Virus record (IMG/VR): IMGVR_UViG_3300032286_000710
Coordinates: 62,001 to 126,000 of that record
Reading direction: 5' to 3' (one strand)
Length of the DNA stretch: 64,000 nt
Source of the DNA: a virus
Made by a program: the position numbers and the translations under genes. The notes beneath the pieces were generated by a model. It made no database searches. It was not told the origin of the DNA and worked only from the letters and a program-made list of their open reading frames with translations. Position 1 is the first letter of the stretch. Each line of letters opens with the position of its first letter. Of the stretch, positions 52,386 through 60,022 are shown one piece after another.

Positions 52386-55300
52386 TTAATGATTGCAGCA
52401 GACGCAAGCTGTATCGCTAGCACTCACCCATATTGGTTTATATTCATCGTTAACTCTAGCAGCTATTACATAAGCTCCAGAATGAATAACAGAAGTTGTA
52501 TCTCTGTTGGTAATATAAATACTTCCAATATTTGCCCAGCTAGCATCTTTAGATATTAAAATACCACTGGTTTTAGAAGAAGAATTTACTGGGGCTTGCA
52601 AACCATTTGGCATAAAACCTTCAATAAAAGTACTATTTATTTTGGCTATACCACTATTGGCTAGAGCTATACCACTATTCCCAAGAGCTATTCCGCTATT
52701 AGCCAGATTGGTAGCATATGGAATTCCGCTAGATGTATTGAGGGAAGTTCCATCACTAAATCTTACAAAACCTTGTAATCTTAAATCCCCATTAAGTTGA
52801 GCGTATGGTCTTGATGAGCCATCATAAGATACTGTATTTATAAGTGGTGAAGCATTGTGGCTAAGAGTAAATAGATCTGCCGAGTTATTTCCACTAAATT
52901 TGAAAGTTAAAGTATTGTCTGGATAGTTATTACCACCGCTATCAATAACTTCAATGACATTAGCCTTTAAACATAAGCTATCAGAGTCATTTGCATTATT
53001 GATATACAATCTTCCGCCGCTTGGCAAAGTAAGTCGCTTGTCAGTGTTTGTCGGTCCAAGTTTACCATCTAATAATACAAGCCCATTATTACCTACTAAG
53101 AAATTATGTGATCCACTATTGCTAGCACCAATATTGTGACCAATAATTATGTTGCCGCTGGTATTAGCTAAATCGGCAGTTTTATTAAATGATTTGTTAC
53201 CAATGATAATATTATTGGATGTATTATTTAATCCGCTAGCAGATGACTCACCAATTACAATATTGTTGTTTCCTGACGATAGATTATATAAGGAATCATA
53301 ACCCATAGCAAAATTGCCAGAGCCAGATAAAATACTATAAAGAGCTTGATAACCATAAGAAATATTGTTTTTGGTTGCGCCTGTTATAGCTTTTCTTCCA
53401 GATGGAGATAAATATCCAGCAAAAGTATTACCGTTAGTGTCAGTATAAACGGCCCTACCATCTACATTATCTAGCTTATTAACAACTAAATCTGTAGAGT
53501 TGCCAGAGCCATCCATAAAATATAATGAATTGTATTGATTGGCAAATCCCTTTTCTGCTCTTAAATTATATAGTTTACCATAACCGCCGGATGGGTTTAC
53601 AGTTGAATCACCAACCCCTAGGCTATCTTTTAAGCTTATAACTGGTAGTTTAGCAATACCGCTATGTCCAATTGTGATTGTAGCGTTTGTAATTCCACTA
53701 GAAAGTATACCAATCTCGTTTGTATCTTTCATTCTAATGAAATTAGTAGCATTAGAATTCTTATATATAATTACATCAGCAATGCCGCTATTGTTTAGAT
53801 ATGCAATTTCTACGCCGCTGGCTTCACAGTTTTCTCTTGCTAATAATTGAATAGCGGCTTTATAATATCCAGTATTTTCAGTAGTAAATCTACCGATACA
53901 ATGAGTTGAGGATCTAGCATTGAAAATAGTTTTTGGTAAAACATTTTCTGTAACAGAAGCTATATTCGTAACTCCCATCACAGACCCATCTTGATCGTTT
54001 TTCATAACGACCAAACCGTTTATAAACTTAGAGGTACGATCATATGATCCTACTACTAGCCTATCTGTAAGCGGGCCTATTATTCCTAAATTGGAATCGT
54101 CAATGTATTTAATTTCAAATCCACTTAGCTTATCTTTGTTGCTATTTAATGAATCTTTTTGTCTAACCTTTGTGCCTGTTAAGAACCTTTGACTAACACT
54201 AACGCCAGATTCAATAGACGATACCGACATAACATAATTTGTCAACTCGCCAGAGTTAGATAAGAAGTTTACATTACCAATACCAGCTAGAACTCCATCA
54301 GATGCACCGGGATTTGATCCTAAAACATTCTTTCTAGATATGTAGCTTATACCACTATTAAAGAATAGTCCATAGCAATCGTTGTTACTAACTCCGCTAT
54401 CATTATAAGAAATAAAACTATTGGCTTGGATATAGGCTGTACTTGGGACTTGAAAACTAGTATTGGTTCTGAAGGTAGATTTTTCGTATTCACCAACAAA
54501 GCATGGCATACCAGAACTTGGTGGATAGTAAGATAGAGTATACTGCCTACTATTAGTAGACTTTAATATCAAACCGCCGCCCGATAATCCTGTGTCTGAA
54601 TATAATGGATTAAGTTCATTATTAGTGCCTAAATATAAGTATATTCCACTATAGTTTTGAGTATTAACGATTACACGGTTGTTAATGGTAGCAGTACCAT
54701 CTACAATAATATCTTGAAAATAACCTCTAGACCATTTTCTACCTGCTGCACCAAGATCATATGTAGAGTTAAGGGCTGGTAAAAATGATCCTCTATTAGC
54801 TATACTATAAGTCGTATCTTGGTATAAAGATGTACCATTAGAGAAATCAATAGATCTAGATAAAAATAATGTTCTCCAATTATATAATATATGACCTAGA
54901 TTTAATACGGCATTACCAGACGGTGTTATATCTCCACCAACTTGAAGCTTACCGTATGAATGTAAGCTTTTAACCCCGACGCCTAATTGTATTGTTGATA
55001 GGTCGCCGTATACTAACGGAGTTAAACCAGAGCCATTCGGGTTACTGCAAATATAACTTCCATCAACAGGATGGTAAGCAATGAATAGCTTGTTGCTAGT
55101 ATTTTTATCAACATAATATCCAGCACCATGACCAATAGCAATGTTGCCATTACCAGACTTATTATTATGTAGAGTATAGTTGCCAAGCCCAAGATTTAAA
55201 TTACCGACAGTGTTGCCAGCAAGGGCATAATAACCCAACGCAACATTACTTTGACCATAGATATTGCAAGATAAAGAATATGATCCAACAGCAGTATTTT

Positions 55301-55592
55301 TAGCACTCTGATAGCTGGATTTTAATGTAGAGAAGCCAATAGCAGTATTATCTTGACTAGAATATCCAGCTAACGCAATGTTTTCTAAAGTTAACTGACC
55401 AACTTTAGTATTTCCGTCTGAAAATGTTGCAAGATTAAGAGATGTTAAATTTTGAGATGAGGTAAGATTATGAACAGAATCTATTATATCTAATAAATTA
55501 TGTCTAATGTCGTAGGGGGATATTTGACCATATGATTGATCAGATATCTCACTGTTAATATTATTTACAAGTTGAGACTTGCTTAATATCAT
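52386..55592 (-). CDS. Tail fibre with YadA-like head repeats
   Basis: A 1068-residue protein. Residues 1-48 (SKSQLVNNINSEISDQSYG, ISPYDIRHNLLDIIDSVHNL) share the docking N-terminus of the 313-residue fibre gene. Residues about 82-160 contain NTAIGFSTL, NTAVGSYSL, NVALGYYAL, NLNLGLGNYTL and NIAIGHGAG, a left-handed repeat of the YadA/trimeric autotransporter head type. A second set, YGYQALYSILSGSGNFAMG and NNIIIGNKSF, lies in the final third. ANSGIALGNSGIALANSGIA before the end looks like a trimeric coil. It ends CVCCNH. It probably forms a trimeric, calcium-free stalk fibre for receptor binding. Confidence 0.72.
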   Translation of the reverse strand: MILSKSQLVNNINSEISDQSYGQISPYDIRHNLLDIIDSVHNLTSSQNLTSLNLATFSDGNTKVGQLTLENIALAGYSSQDNTAIGFSTLKSSYQSAKNTAVGSYSLSCNIYGQSNVALGYYALAGNTVGNLNLGLGNYTLHNNKSGNGNIAIGHGAGYYVDKNTSNKLFIAYHPVDGSYICSNPNGSGLTPLVYGDLSTIQLGVGVKSLHSYGKLQVGGDITPSGNAVLNLGHILYNWRTLFLSRSIDFSNGTSLYQDTTYSIANRGSFLPALNSTYDLGAAGRKWSRGYFQDIIVDGTATINNRVIVNTQNYSGIYLYLGTNNELNPLYSDTGLSGGGLILKSTNSRQYTLSYYPPSSGMPCFVGEYEKSTFRTNTSFQVPSTAYIQANSFISYNDSGVSNNDCYGLFFNSGISYISRKNVLGSNPGASDGVLAGIGNVNFLSNSGELTNYVMSVSSIESGVSVSQRFLTGTKVRQKDSLNSNKDKLSGFEIKYIDDSNLGIIGPLTDRLVVGSYDRTSKFINGLVVMKNDQDGSVMGVTNIASVTENVLPKTIFNARSSTHCIGRFTTENTGYYKAAIQLLARENCEASGVEIAYLNNSGIADVIIYKNSNATNFIRMKDTNEIGILSSGITNATITIGHSGIAKLPVISLKDSLGVGDSTVNPSGGYGKLYNLRAEKGFANQYNSLYFMDGSGNSTDLVVNKLDNVDGRAVYTDTNGNTFAGYLSPSGRKAITGATKNNISYGYQALYSILSGSGNFAMGYDSLYNLSSGNNNIVIGESSASGLNNTSNNIIIGNKSFNKTADLANTSGNIIIGHNIGASNSGSHNFLVGNNGLVLLDGKLGPTNTDKRLTLPSGGRLYINNANDSDSLCLKANVIEVIDSGGNNYPDNTLTFKFSGNNSADLFTLSHNASPLINTVSYDGSSRPYAQLNGDLRLQGFVRFSDGTSLNTSSGIPYATNLANSGIALGNSGIALANSGIAKINSTFIEGFMPNGLQAPVNSSSKTSGILISKDASWANIGSIYITNRDTTSVIHSGAYVIAARVNDEYKPIWVSASDTACVCCNH

Positions 55593-55607
55593 ATTAAGCT
55601 CCAGTAA

Positions 55608-56354
55608 CTATTTTAGACTAATTTCTAACGAATTTGCATCAAACCTTATGTTGTCTCCAAGGTAAACATATCGTGGGTTAGTTAACTTAGCATACATTAG
55701 CAAGTTGCCAGAACCTACAGTTTCATGATCTAAAATAGCTATACCAGAAACCCAGCCCCATTCAGTAAACGCAGAGTTAAATACCATCTGGTTTTTATTT
55801 CTGATAAATCCATTGCCTTCATAATCTGGGTAGCTAGATTTAAGAGTAACTCCAGACTGAAAAATATTTGTGCCTTGAGGAGCAAAAAAAGTTACAGATG
55901 GAAATTCTTTAGCAAATGTATATACTATTGCTGATCCATTGCCACCTTTTGAGGTGCTATAATCTTTTGCGGCCTGCTCGTTTATGAACATTGGATAGAA
56001 ATATCCATACTCTGGCTGTGTACTAAAAGTAACAACCCCATTAGTACCAATAGTGCCACTAGCTTTTACTCCAGATACGCTATATGCTGTGGTAACATCA
56101 ACTCCAACTGAATTCCAAGTATTATCACCGCTAGTAGCTGGTGGTCCCAAAACAATTCTTTTATAATTCGTTGTAACAAAATTTAAACCATTAGCTACTC
56201 CAGACGCTAATTCTGGTATGGTAGAGCCAGTATCAGAATCGGCTGGAACACCGCTTGTTAAAGCAATTGCTATTGTAGAAGGTCTGGGGAAAGCGGTATT
56301 TCTAAATATATGACTCAATAAGCCAGACTCAAGATAATCCGATAGTGCGGCCAT
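55608..56354 (-). CDS. Virion protein, fibre/adhesin-associated
   Basis: A 248-residue protein beginning MAALSDYLESGLLSHIFRNT and continuing with FPRPSTIAIALTSGVPADSD. This opening, and a later MVFNSAFTEWGWVSGIAILD with GNLLMYAKLTNPRYVYLGDN, follows a widespread phage structural family in which a small N-terminal helix is followed by a beta sandwich; a long insertion (residues about 70-190) is present here. It lies directly after the major capsid protein behind its own promoter candidate and AGGAG site. Role in the virion is uncertain. Confidence 0.6.
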   Translation of the reverse strand: MAALSDYLESGLLSHIFRNTAFPRPSTIAIALTSGVPADSDTGSTIPELASGVANGLNFVTTNYKRIVLGPPATSGDNTWNSVGVDVTTAYSVSGVKASGTIGTNGVVTFSTQPEYGYFYPMFINEQAAKDYSTSKGGNGSAIVYTFAKEFPSVTFFAPQGTNIFQSGVTLKSSYPDYEGNGFIRNKNQMVFNSAFTEWGWVSGIAILDHETVGSGNLLMYAKLTNPRYVYLGDNIRFDANSLEISLK

Positions 56355-56396
56355 ATTTTTCTCCTATTCATATCCTTGGATAACGTTATCTAAGTT

Positions 56397-56407
56397 ATTA
56401 TACACAA
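56397..56407 (-). promoter_or_regulatory. Candidate late promoter (GTGTATA motif) after the capsid terminator
   Basis: Reads TTGTGTATAAT on the - strand, immediately after the terminator T-run and 42 bases upstream of the start at 56354. The terminator-promoter pair isolates the capsid gene from the adhesin island. Confidence 0.55.
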
Positions 56408-56439
56408 AAAAGCCACCCCCAATCGCTTGAGGATGGCTT
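56406..56439 (-). terminator. Intrinsic terminator after the major capsid gene
   Basis: On the - strand AAGCCATCC (56439-56431) pairs with GGGGTGGCTT (56419-56410), with one mismatch, around a loop of about 11 bases, followed by TTTTT. It lies about 30 bases after the capsid stop codon. Confidence 0.8.
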
Positions 56440-56469
56440 GATTGCGACCGATATCTTTAGATATCTAGA

Positions 56470-57480
56470 TTAGAATGAGCCAAGGATCACTCTACGATTA
56501 TCTAGAACACCAAAGCCAAGTTCAGCCCAGCCGTAATAGCCAGCTCTTTGCTGACGATGTAGGGCTGGATCTTCGAATACCTGTAGCTGTTGCTTAACGG
56601 GCATTACGAAGCTATCACCCATAGACTGATCAATACCAACTACGAGTTCAACGTCACCGCCGGTTGCTAATGAGCCACCAAGATCAGATGTGAAGAAGCT
56701 CTGGTACTGTTGACCTTCGCCTAGTTCGTCTAGGTCATGGAGGTTAACACCAAAGATTCTAGTCACAACAGAAGCGGCTGGATCAGCATTATAAATCTCA
56801 CGACGAGTAACGTCATCAACTTGATCTAGACCCCAGTTACGAATGTCTTCTAAAGCTTCTGGCGATAGATACATATCGGTTAGACGGCCACGACCAACTG
56901 ATGCCGAGTTACCACCCGAGTTTCTACGCATAACTGTCTGCATGAGTGATACTAATCTCTTTGAGAATAGACCAGCTGTTGCATCAGCATCATAGACGAG
57001 GATGTTACGATCAACGCCAGCGGCGAGAAGAGTGTGCCAGCCGTCATCGTTCATCTTCTTGGTGAAACCGGCTTCCATCACCTGCATTGCACGACCAACG
57101 ATGTCCCATCTGGCTTCGCGGGCAAAGCGAAGAAGATAGTCAACCGATGAAGCGATTGTGTAGGTGGGGATCATCACATAATCGCCTTCGACCGAACGCT
57201 CTGGAATTCTACCGTGACCGGGATTAGTGTAAGCAACATGCTCACCTTCAAGGCCGGGGGAGATAAGATCAAGAGGGAATTCGGTTGTTGAACCGGCTTC
57301 TACATTGATGGTTTCGAAAATATTACCGAGGATATTACCAACTAAAATTCCCTTACGGAGTGGGAGTTCTAGTGCTTTGGCAAACTCACGTTGAGCGGCC
57401 ATAGCCACATTGATATCGGCATCCCCTGACTTACGTAGGAGAGCGATAAAATCATCGCTAGGTCTTTCTGTTATTGGCAT
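56470..57480 (-). CDS. Major capsid protein (HK97 fold)
   Basis: A 336-residue protein that builds the icosahedral shell. It follows the protease-scaffold and decoration genes as expected. N-arm region FIALLRKSGDADINVAMAAQ is followed by LELPLRKGILVGNILGNIFE and an E-loop-like segment. The spine and P-domain include RWDIVGRAMQVMEAGFTKKM, and the A-domain includes YLSPEALEDIRNWGLDQVDD and VMPVKQQLQVFEDPALHRQQ, ending WAELGFGVLDNRRVILG. The G/C content, especially at third codon positions, is visibly higher than in neighbouring fibre genes, as in highly expressed genes. A ribosome site AAGGAG and a strong terminator flank it. Whether it is auto-crosslinked cannot be told. Confidence 0.85.
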   Translation of the reverse strand: MPITERPSDDFIALLRKSGDADINVAMAAQREFAKALELPLRKGILVGNILGNIFETINVEAGSTTEFPLDLISPGLEGEHVAYTNPGHGRIPERSVEGDYVMIPTYTIASSVDYLLRFAREARWDIVGRAMQVMEAGFTKKMNDDGWHTLLAAGVDRNILVYDADATAGLFSKRLVSLMQTVMRRNSGGNSASVGRGRLTDMYLSPEALEDIRNWGLDQVDDVTRREIYNADPAASVVTRIFGVNLHDLDELGEGQQYQSFFTSDLGGSLATGGDVELVVGIDQSMGDSFVMPVKQQLQVFEDPALHRQQRAGYYGWAELGFGVLDNRRVILGSF

Positions 57481-57505
57481 GTTTAATTCTCCTTGTTTAT
57501 ATTAG

Positions 57506-57973
57506 TCAGGGAAGGTTTACTTCTACTTTAGCATAACCGTCAGCATCCTTATTACTAAGGAAACGGCCCACTAATAGAAGACCAGAAAGTGCTGGACTGT
57601 CTACGCGAACATTGCCAGCATTTACGTGGCAAGCATAAGCTCCACTACCAGCAATAGCACTGCCGGTAATGTTATTTGTTACAACGTAACCCTTGCGGAG
57701 TACTGTAACCTTGCCACCCTTCTGAACCTCATCTTTATACTGATTGAGGTGAGTACGGGTTAGATCCTTATTCACAACATCATTTAATAAAATACCTACT
57801 GGTGCTGTTAAGCTTGTGGCAGCAGCATACTTTACAAGGTTAACGCCTTGATCCATAGCTGCACCAGAACCAGCTGTATCATGAACTACTACGCCGCCGC
57901 GAGTTGCTGTCCCGGCATTGTAGAAGAAACTGATATCAGTTTGAAACTCATATCTATCTGCTTTTAGGGCCAT
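57506..57973 (-). CDS. Capsid decoration/stabilising protein candidate
   Basis: A 155-residue beta-rich protein just upstream of the capsid gene. MALKADRYEFQTDISFFYNA, then GVVVHDTAGSGAAMDQGVN and VGILLNDVVNKDLTRTHLNQ, is a pattern I associate with head decoration proteins coded next to capsid genes. KVTVLRKGYVVTNNITG and LLLVGRFLSNKDADGYAKVE finish the barrel. No catalytic motif. It shares the higher G/C codon usage of the capsid gene, consistent with a protein made in many copies. Alternative: minor head protein. Confidence 0.65.
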   Translation of the reverse strand: MALKADRYEFQTDISFFYNAGTATRGGVVVHDTAGSGAAMDQGVNLVKYAAATSLTAPVGILLNDVVNKDLTRTHLNQYKDEVQKGGKVTVLRKGYVVTNNITGSAIAGSGAYACHVNAGNVRVDSPALSGLLLVGRFLSNKDADGYAKVEVNLP

Positions 57974-57990
57974 AGTTTTTCTCCTTTATA

Positions 57991-59394
57991 TCACTTACGT
58001 AAAACGTTGTTTGTTAGCCACTCTGCCACACTAGCTCTTGTGGACTCTAGTTCTTCGCCTTCATCAGAAGCAGCTACAAGAGTGGCTTCTGTTGTTTTTA
58101 CTTCTTCAAAAAGTTGTTCTGGGACTTCTGATTCAGAAGCTTTACTAGAAACTTCTTTTTCTTCGTCTACAGAATTATCTTTTTTGTCTTCTTCTATATC
58201 TTTTTTAGTTTCTTTTTTTGCTACCATCTTCTTTTTATAAACGGCAACAATAGCTTCGAAAGCTGAGTCATCTAAAGCATCATGAAGTGGAAGAACTTCA
58301 TCAGCTTCTGTTTCTTCAAAGCCAGCACTAACAAGTTGACCTTTTCTATCACGGTCTTTTTCTTTCTTCTTCATGTTCTTCATTTCATCATTTAGTCCAG
58401 CTAATTCTTTTTCTAGATTAGCAAGAGTCTCTTCTAGGGTTGCAACCTTTGAAGCATAAGCTTGAATTTCAGTATCTTTAGCAGCTAAAGCGGCTTCTAA
58501 TTCTGAAGTATTGTTTTCAATCTTGACTTCTTCGGCTACAACTTGTACAGCTTCTTCTACCACTGGGGCAGTATCTAGCTGCTTCTCTTCGATGTTTTCT
58601 GACATATTAACTTCTCCTTCTGAAACATTGGAAATAGTTTGTTCTTCATTAACAGAGAAAGCCTTGCTAGAATCAAGAATTATACTTCTTGGGTTTGCTG
58701 GTCTGGATACTAGACCCTTACCAGAAAAAGAAATATCTCTCAATAATCTACCAATTTGATAGCCTTCGTATTCTCCGGTTCCACCGTATGCTCTAAGATG
58801 TTTTGTTAAAAATGCCGAGTCTTCACTTCGTGCTACAACTTTGGTCTGGCCAGAGGTGTCTTTAACGGAGTAATCAAAACCGGCGAATAAACATTCCATC
58901 GAAACGAACCACTTACCTTGCTCTATCTCTGATATAATCTTACTCATCCTCTCTCTGTTCTCTGGATTAGTCCAACTGTTATAAATTACAGCTTCGGTTA
59001 CAATGTCAAACTGAGATGGGGCGGCATCATTTTCAGTTGCGCCTATTTTATTGCCATCTTGATCAACAACATAACTTCCAGTGATATGTCCTATAATGTC
59101 ATTTTCATTATGCATTAAGTTGAATTGTTTATCTTCTGGAGTACTACGAGCCGCCCAAGTTTGCTGCGGATCGAAAACATCGTCGTTTTTATTCCATCCA
59201 GTAGAAACAAGAATTGACTTGATATAGTAAAGATCAATTTGATTAGGATTACTAGAAGCCTTTACTTTATCAATCAATCTCTTAATTGAATTTTTTTCGG
59301 TTGTTAAAACTGCTTGCGAACAATAAGCTATAGTCGTATCACTTTTGATACGTTCTGATAGCCCGTCAGATATTTCTTGTGCATAAATCTTCAT
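57991..59394 (-). CDS. Prohead protease fused to a scaffold domain
   Basis: A 467-residue protein. The N-terminal ~240 residues form a T4 gp21/HK97-like serine protease: NLMHNENDIIGHITGSYVV with His95, KWFVSMECLFAGFDY with Ser165, and GRLLRDISFSGKGLVSRPAN closing the fold. Residues about 260-345 are acidic then heptad-patterned (EAALAAKDTEIQAYASKVAT, LEETLANLEKELAGLNDEMK), a coiled coil typical of scaffolding proteins, followed by a Lys/Glu-rich tail. The fusion suggests that scaffold removal follows self-cleavage during head maturation. A candidate promoter lies 26 bases upstream. It precedes the decoration and capsid genes in the usual head order. Confidence 0.8.
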   Translation of the reverse strand: MKIYAQEISDGLSERIKSDTTIAYCSQAVLTTEKNSIKRLIDKVKASSNPNQIDLYYIKSILVSTGWNKNDDVFDPQQTWAARSTPEDKQFNLMHNENDIIGHITGSYVVDQDGNKIGATENDAAPSQFDIVTEAVIYNSWTNPENRERMSKIISEIEQGKWFVSMECLFAGFDYSVKDTSGQTKVVARSEDSAFLTKHLRAYGGTGEYEGYQIGRLLRDISFSGKGLVSRPANPRSIILDSSKAFSVNEEQTISNVSEGEVNMSENIEEKQLDTAPVVEEAVQVVAEEVKIENNTSELEAALAAKDTEIQAYASKVATLEETLANLEKELAGLNDEMKNMKKKEKDRDRKGQLVSAGFEETEADEVLPLHDALDDSAFEAIVAVYKKKMVAKKETKKDIEEDKKDNSVDEEKEVSSKASESEVPEQLFEEVKTTEATLVAASDEGEELESTRASVAEWLTNNVLRK

Positions 59395-59420
59395 ATTTTT
59401 TCCTTGGTGTCTCTCAAGAT

Positions 59421-59431
59421 AATATACACAA
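59421..59431 (-). promoter_or_regulatory. Candidate late promoter (GTGTATA motif) for the head genes
   Basis: Reads TTGTGTATATT on the - strand, 26 bases upstream of the protease-scaffold start at 59394 in a 66-base gap. It could drive protease, decoration and capsid genes up to the terminator at 56406-56439. Confidence 0.5.
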
Positions 59432-59460
59432 AAATCGTATAAACATATTAAATTGATTGC

Positions 59461-59841
59461 TTAACGATCACCAATTAGAGAGGCATTAAAGTTTTGAGGA
59501 GTCTGTGGCGGGAGGTTATCATTGTCGATAACTGTTACAGTTCCATCTTGGTTCATAGTAAACTGACCAACTAAAGATAATGAATTATATATTGCTTCGG
59601 GCTTTATACTAGCAATAAATTGGCCTAAAGCGTAGTGTAATCTAAATACTTCCACCGCGTTTGGCCCAAGGGCTTCAGCAATTTCTGATGGTTTTAATCC
59701 ATAGGGATTTCTCCAAAATAAAACCGTACCATCATTAAAAGAGTCAGTTATTTGATGAAATGTCTGACGGGCTTGATCGATCATTTGCTTGGCAGATTGT
59801 TCTGCTAGATTTGGCTGAACATTACCATCTAAAATACTCAT
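59461..59841 (-). CDS. Small protein upstream of the prohead protease
   Basis: A 126-residue protein. The segment SFNDGTVLFWRNPYGLKPSE followed by IAEALGPNAVEVFRLHYALG resembles a short family found near phage structural genes (FWNNPxGLTPxEVxxALG type), whose function is unknown to me. It is helical with a Pro/Asn-rich C-terminus. The start codon overlaps the stop of a 58-residue gene. It may be a minor head protein; no enzyme motif is visible. Confidence 0.6.
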   Translation of the reverse strand: MSILDGNVQPNLAEQSAKQMIDQARQTFHQITDSFNDGTVLFWRNPYGLKPSEIAEALGPNAVEVFRLHYALGQFIASIKPEAIYNSLSLVGQFTMNQDGTVTVIDNDNLPPQTPQNFNASLIGDR

Positions 59842-60014
59842 ATTATTTCTCCATTATTTAGACTTGATAAGTAGCTTTCAACCACAGTATTTACTTCTTC
59901 TTGAGTTGGATAATGATCAAATTTGAAGAATTGAGTTGAGTTTTCATCAACCGATACTCTCACTCTGTATTTATCAGCAGCATCAAGAAAAACTTCAGTA
60001 ATTTTATAGTTCAT
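59838..60014 (-). CDS. Small 58-residue protein
   Basis: A short but convincing frame: ATG at 60014 behind AAGGTG, 58 codons, and a TGA that overlaps the ATG of the next gene (ATGA), the same coupling used elsewhere in the module. It begins MNYKITEVFLDAADKYRVRV and continues with FFKFDHYPTQEEVNTVVESY, giving two strands and a helix. It fills nearly all of the 181-base gap between the beta-helix adhesin and the 126-residue gene. Function unknown. Confidence 0.7.
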   Translation of the reverse strand: MNYKITEVFLDAADKYRVRVSVDENSTQFFKFDHYPTQEEVNTVVESYLSSLNNGEII

Positions 60015-60022
60015 AATTCACC

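Noticed and set aside
47820-55592. Diversity-generating retroelement target in the adhesins
   Set aside because: No reverse transcriptase gene or template repeat with adenine-specific differences is visible in the window.
9379-59460. T4-type late promoters (TATAAATA)
   Set aside because: The recurring motif in the gaps is GTGTATA; I found no TATAAATA box in a consistent position.
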